NCBI RefSeq assembly: GCF_001591825.1
Contig: NZ_BCVQ01000004.1
Location: forward strand, 1 to 64,000
DNA length: 64,000 nt
Origin: Rossellomorea vietnamensis NBRC 101237
GTDB taxonomy: Bacteria > Bacillota > Bacilli > Bacillales > Bacillaceae_B
Direction: 5' to 3'
Shown: piece by piece, positions 60,633 to 64,000 of the stretch
Layout: every line of letters starts with the position of its first letter
Numbering within the stretch: position 1 is the first letter of the stretch
Position numbers and translations under genes: made by a program
The notes under the pieces: model-generated
What the model was told of the DNA's origin: nothing
The model's database searches: none
Seen by the model: the letters and a program-made list of their open reading frames with translations, nothing else

Positions 60633-63071
60633 CTATTCTTTTACTTCGGATGTACGGGTTTCTGCCCAGGTTTCACAAACGGAGCCGCTCTCCCCTTCAT
60701 CAATCACAAATGAACCATTTGAATAGCGGTCATTTGGTCGAAGGTCTGAAACATTTACCTCTTCTGCTTTCCCTTTAGTTGTTAGTAGCCCTACTTTATC
60801 TGTATCTTTCACTGCTTCTATGCTCACTATACGATGAGGATTGGATTTCAATTCCCGAAGCATAATGACTCCGCGTTTAGCACGTGACGTTTTTTCGAAT
60901 TCCGCCAGTTTCATTTTCTTCACAGCCCCACGCTGCGTAGCCAGGAAAATGAAGTCTTTCGCTGGGTCTCTTATGATCTTACCGGATACGACAAAGTCGT
61001 CATCCTTGAGGTTGACCCCTTTCACTCCCGCTGCCCTTGGTCCGACGATGTTCACATCTTCTTCTGCGAACCAAAGGCCGTAGCTTAAGTGCGTGGCAAT
61101 GAAAACATCATGTGATCCATCTGTTATATGGACATCAACGAGCTCATCGTCACCTTTAAGATTGATTCCCACCAGCGGACGGGAATATCGTTGTGCTTTA
61201 TATTGAGGCAGCTCTGACCTCTTGATCATACCGTTCTTGGTGACAAACAGTAAGTAGTGCGACGGATTAAATTCCTTAATCGGAATCGCTTTAAGAACCT
61301 GCTCATCCCGGTCGATCGGGACAATATTCCCTACATGCTGACCAAGATCCTTCCATCTGATATCCGGAAGCTCATGGACAGGACAATAAATATAGTTCCC
61401 TTTGTTGGTAAATACGAGAAGGACATCTGTTGTATTCATTTCATATTGTCCCAGGAGTCTGTCTGTTTCTTTCATGGCAAGATCCTGACCATTTGATGCA
61501 GAATAAGAACGAAGGCTGGTTCGTTTCATATATCCATCCCGGGTCACGGTGACCATGACATCTTCACTGGCAATCAGCACTTCCAGATTGATTTTGATTT
61601 CTTCGATTTTTTCCTCGATTTGAGTTCGTCTGGCGTCAGCAAATTGCTTTTTGATTGCTTTTAGTTCTTTTTTGATCACACTGTAAAGTTTGCTTTCACT
61701 TTCCAGTATTGCCGTAAGTTCTTCGATCGTTTTCGCCAATTCTTCCGCTTCTGCCTGAAGGGCGGTAATGTCTGTATTCGTCAAACGATAAAGCTGCAAG
61801 CTGACTATCGCTTCAGACTGTGCTTCTGTAAACTGGAACTTCTGAATTAAGTTATCCTTTGCATCACGTTTATCCTTTGAAGCACGGATAGTTGCAATCA
61901 CCTGATCCAATATAGACAATGCTTTCATAAGACCTTCAACGATATGCTGACGGTCCTTTGCTTTATTTAGATCATGCCTGGTCCGATTGGTCACCACTTC
62001 TTTTTGATGCTGTATGTAAGCATCGAGCAGTTCACGTAATCCCATCAACTTAGGACGTCTATTATGTATGGCAACCATATTGAAGTTATAGGTAATTTGG
62101 AGATCACTGTTTTTATACAGGTAGTTTAAGACACCTGATGCATCCGCATCTTTTTTCAGTTCAATGACGATGCGCATCCCATCGCGATCCGTTTCATCGC
62201 GGACTTCTGCAATCCCTTCCACTTTCCGGTCCACACGGAATTCATCCATTTTTTTGACGAGATTGGCTTTATTGATTTCATAAGGGATTTCCGTAATGAC
62301 GATCTGTTGTTTGCTGCCACGGATGTTTTCGATATCTGCTTTCCCTCTGACGACAACCTTTCCTTTTCCGGTTTCATAGGCTTTCCGGATGCCATCAACA
62401 CCTTGGATGATGCCCCCTGTCGGGAAGTCCGGTCCTTTTAAGACCGTCATAAGGTCATCGACTGTACTCTCAGGCTTGTCCATCCGCATGATGGCTGCAT
62501 CAATCACTTCACCGAGGTGATGAGGCGGGATATCCGTTGCATAACCTGCCGAAATACCGGTGGAACCGTTGACGAGTAAGTTAGGGAACCGTGACGGCAA
62601 TACAGTCGGTTCACTTGATGTATCATCGAAGTTCGGGACAAACTCCACGGTTTTTTTATCGATGTCACGAAGAAGCTCCATGGATATCGCAGAAAGGCGG
62701 GCTTCGGTGTAACGCATCGCAGCCGGAGGATCTCCGTCGACGCTCCCGTTGTTCCCATGCATTTCAACCAGGTAGTTCCGGACCTTCCATGTTTGACTCA
62801 TCCGTACCATAGCATCATACACAGATGTATCACCATGGGGATGATAGTTACCAATAACGTTACCGACGGTTTTCGCTGATTTCCGGAACCCTTTCTCCTG
62901 AGTGTTGCCATCCACATACATGGCGTAAAGAATCCGCCTTTGTACCGGTTTCAATCCATCACGTGCATCCGGTAAAGCACGTTCCTGGATGATGTATTTA
63001 CTATAACGTCCAAATCGGTCGCCAAGCACCTCTTCCAGAGGTAAGTCTTGATATCTTTCTACAGTTGTCAT
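60633..63071 (-). CDS. parC: DNA topoisomerase IV subunit A
   Basis: An 812-residue type IIA topoisomerase subunit that decatenates chromosomes with ParE. The DNA-linking Tyr121 is in [11 protein letters not shown], with the [14 protein letters not shown] helix before it, the coiled coil at about 370-460 and C-terminal beta-pinwheel repeats. Thr82/Ser83 and Asp86 occupy the quinolone-determining stretch; no typical resistance substitution is evident. It starts 3 bp after the parE stop, RBS GAGAGGAGGGG. Confidence 0.96.
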   Translation of the reverse strand: MTTVERYQDLPLEEVLGDRFGRYSKYIIQERALPDARDGLKPVQRRILYAMYVDGNTQEKGFRKSAKTVGNVIGNYHPHGDTSVYDAMVRMSQTWKVRNYLVEMHGNNGSVDGDPPAAMRYTEARLSAISMELLRDIDKKTVEFVPNFDDTSSEPTVLPSRFPNLLVNGSTGISAGYATDIPPHHLGEVIDAAIMRMDKPESTVDDLMTVLKGPDFPTGGIIQGVDGIRKAYETGKGKVVVRGKADIENIRGSKQQIVITEIPYEINKANLVKKMDEFRVDRKVEGIAEVRDETDRDGMRIVIELKKDADASGVLNYLYKNSDLQITYNFNMVAIHNRRPKLMGLRELLDAYIQHQKEVVTNRTRHDLNKAKDRQHIVEGLMKALSILDQVIATIRASKDKRDAKDNLIQKFQFTEAQSEAIVSLQLYRLTNTDITALQAEAEELAKTIEELTAILESESKLYSVIKKELKAIKKQFADARRTQIEEKIEEIKINLEVLIASEDVMVTVTRDGYMKRTSLRSYSASNGQDLAMKETDRLLGQYEMNTTDVLLVFTNKGNYIYCPVHELPDIRWKDLGQHVGNIVPIDRDEQVLKAIPIKEFNPSHYLLFVTKNGMIKRSELPQYKAQRYSRPLVGINLKGDDELVDVHITDGSHDVFIATHLSYGLWFAEEDVNIVGPRAAGVKGVNLKDDDFVVSGKIIRDPAKDFIFLATQRGAVKKMKLAEFEKTSRAKRGVIMLRELKSNPHRIVSIEAVKDTDKVGLLTTKGKAEEVNVSDLRPNDRYSNGSFVIDEGESGSVCETWAETRTSEVKE

Positions 63072-63074
63072 TGA

Positions 63075-64000
63075 TTACCCCTCCTCTCGGACCGTAATGT
63101 TTTCGTTTTCGAGAATGCTTCCGTCTTCTTCCAATCCAAAGGCTACATTGCTTTCAATCCATTTACGGCGAGGTTCTACTTTGTCACCCATAAGAGTGGT
63201 CACACGGCGTTCTGCTCGTGCAGCATCATCAATGCGTACCCGGATCAACGCCCGTGTTTCGGGATCCATCGTCGTCTCCCACAGTTGATCTGCGTTCATC
63301 TCTCCAAGACCTTTATAACGCTGGATCATATATCCTTTTCCCACTTTGGAGATGGCCCCTTGAAGCTCATCATCCGTCCATGCATATTCAAGTTTCTGTT
63401 TCTTTCCGGTTCCCTTGCTCACCTTGTACAGGGGTGGAAGTGCGATATACACTTTTCCTGCTTCCAACAATGGTTTCATATACCGGTAAAAGAAGGTCAG
63501 TAAGAGTACCTGTATATGCGCTCCATCCGTATCCGCATCGGTCATGATGACAATCTTGTCATAATTGATGTCGTCCACATTGAATTCAGGACCGACTCCA
63601 CCGCCTATGGCATGGATGATCGTGTTGATTTCTTCATTTTTGAAGATGTCCTGAAGTTTGGCCTTTTCCGTATTGATGACTTTTCCCCGAAGTGGAAGAA
63701 TCGCCTGGAATTTGCGGTCGCGTCCTTGTTTTGCAGAACCTCCTGCTGAATCTCCCTCTACCAGATAAAGTTCGTTACGCTGTGGGTTTCTGGATTGAGC
63801 CGGTGTTAACTTACCGGATAGGACGGTTTCAGAACGCTTCCGCTTCTTTCCATTTCGTGCATCTTCTCTTGCTTTACGTGCCGCTTCACGGGCCTGGGCC
63901 GCTTTAATGGATTTCTTGATAAGAAGGGAACTCGTATCAGGGTTCTCTTCTAAGAAATAGAGAAGATGTTCTGACACGACTGCATCAACGGCTGATCGTG
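63075..64000 (-). CDS. parE: DNA topoisomerase IV subunit B, 3' part
   Basis: The C-terminal 308 residues of ParE; the 5' part lies beyond the window end and the reading frame is open to base 64000. TOPRIM motifs EGDSAGGSAK and TDADTDGAHI are present, with QRYKGLGEMNADQLWETTMD and the C-terminal VEPRRKWIE. It encodes the ATPase/TOPRIM partner of ParC and is co-transcribed with it. Confidence 0.96.
   Translation of the reverse strand, partial: RSAVDAVVSEHLLYFLEENPDTSSLLIKKSIKAAQAREAARKAREDARNGKKRKRSETVLSGKLTPAQSRNPQRNELYLVEGDSAGGSAKQGRDRKFQAILPLRGKVINTEKAKLQDIFKNEEINTIIHAIGGGVGPEFNVDDINYDKIVIMTDADTDGAHIQVLLLTFFYRYMKPLLEAGKVYIALPPLYKVSKGTGKKQKLEYAWTDDELQGAISKVGKGYMIQRYKGLGEMNADQLWETTMDPETRALIRVRIDDAARAERRVTTLMGDKVEPRRKWIESNVAFGLEEDGSILENENITVREEG

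Noticed and set aside
62790-62840. Quinolone resistance change in parC
   Set aside because: The GDTSVYDA stretch has no typical resistance substitution; Asp86 in place of Glu is a conservative difference that may be normal for the lineage.

Overview
The window is a chromosomal segment of a Bacillaceae bacterium. Evidence: low-to-mid GC, strong GGAGG-type ribosome binding sites, frequent TTG/GTG starts, and genes in Bacillus-type arrangements (tenA/tenI/thiOSGFDE, cysH-cysP-sat-cysC with the siroheme genes, xpt-pbuX, desKR, ykuK, parE-parC). A Rossellomorea-like or marine Bacillus lineage is my guess; the sequence alone does not settle the genus. I see no insertion sequence, prophage, CRISPR array, rRNA or tRNA.

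Layout. 0-21 kb: mostly single-gene or two-gene units: HAD phosphatases, an SRPBCC protein, a bacterial SUV3-like helicase, a DsbA/FrnE-type oxidoreductase, a CAP-domain protein, an Escherichia-type SpeD, a TIGR00266 protein, a double P-loop ATPase, a rhodanese/DsrE sulfur pair behind a CsoR/CstR-like operator, exoA, a CdsA-like enzyme, a secreted tandem-domain cyanophycinase homologue and desKR. 21-30 kb: one TPP-riboswitch operon joining pyrimidine salvage (tenA), an ECF transporter (ykoEDC) and thiazole/thiamine-phosphate synthesis (tenI, thiO, S, G, F, D, E). 30-31.5 kb: cystine transporter tcyP. 31.5-43 kb: a two-operon acyl-CoA catabolic island with a TetR regulator and a matching 18-bp operator before each operon. 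43-51 kb: a SAM-riboswitch sulfate assimilation and siroheme operon. 51-53.3 kb: a guanine-riboswitch xpt-pbuX operon. 53.5-57.5 kb: an acyl-CoA ligase, ykuK, and an AT-rich stretch with a free-standing LAGLIDADG endonuclease gene. 57.5-64 kb, minus strand: a staygreen-domain protein, a secreted Ca-loop protein, an AGCS amino-acid symporter, parC and the 3' part of parE.

How the genes work together. Sulfur runs through the window: cystine uptake, sulfate reduction to sulfide, siroheme for sulfite reductase, sulfur carrier ThiS for thiazole, and a persulfide-type rhodanese/DsrE unit. The acyl-CoA island encodes a CoA ligase, an ACAD10/11-type acyl-CoA dehydrogenase, a separate ACAD10-type phosphotransferase, hydratases, SDRs and a thioesterase. 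That set resembles a split version of the phosphorylation-dependent 4-hydroxyacid route known from mammalian ACAD10/11 and Pseudomonas LvaA/LvaC.

Most notable: (i) the ACAD11-like plus APH-kinase island with its paired TetR operators; (ii) a LexA/SOS-type box lying exactly between the -35 and -10 of the LAGLIDADG gene, with a second such box 0.9 kb away; (iii) the tandem cyanophycinase; (iv) a staygreen (Mg-dechelatase family) homologue in a non-photosynthetic Firmicute; (v) an ATACC-N6-GGTAT operator in the rhodanese/DsrE promoter.
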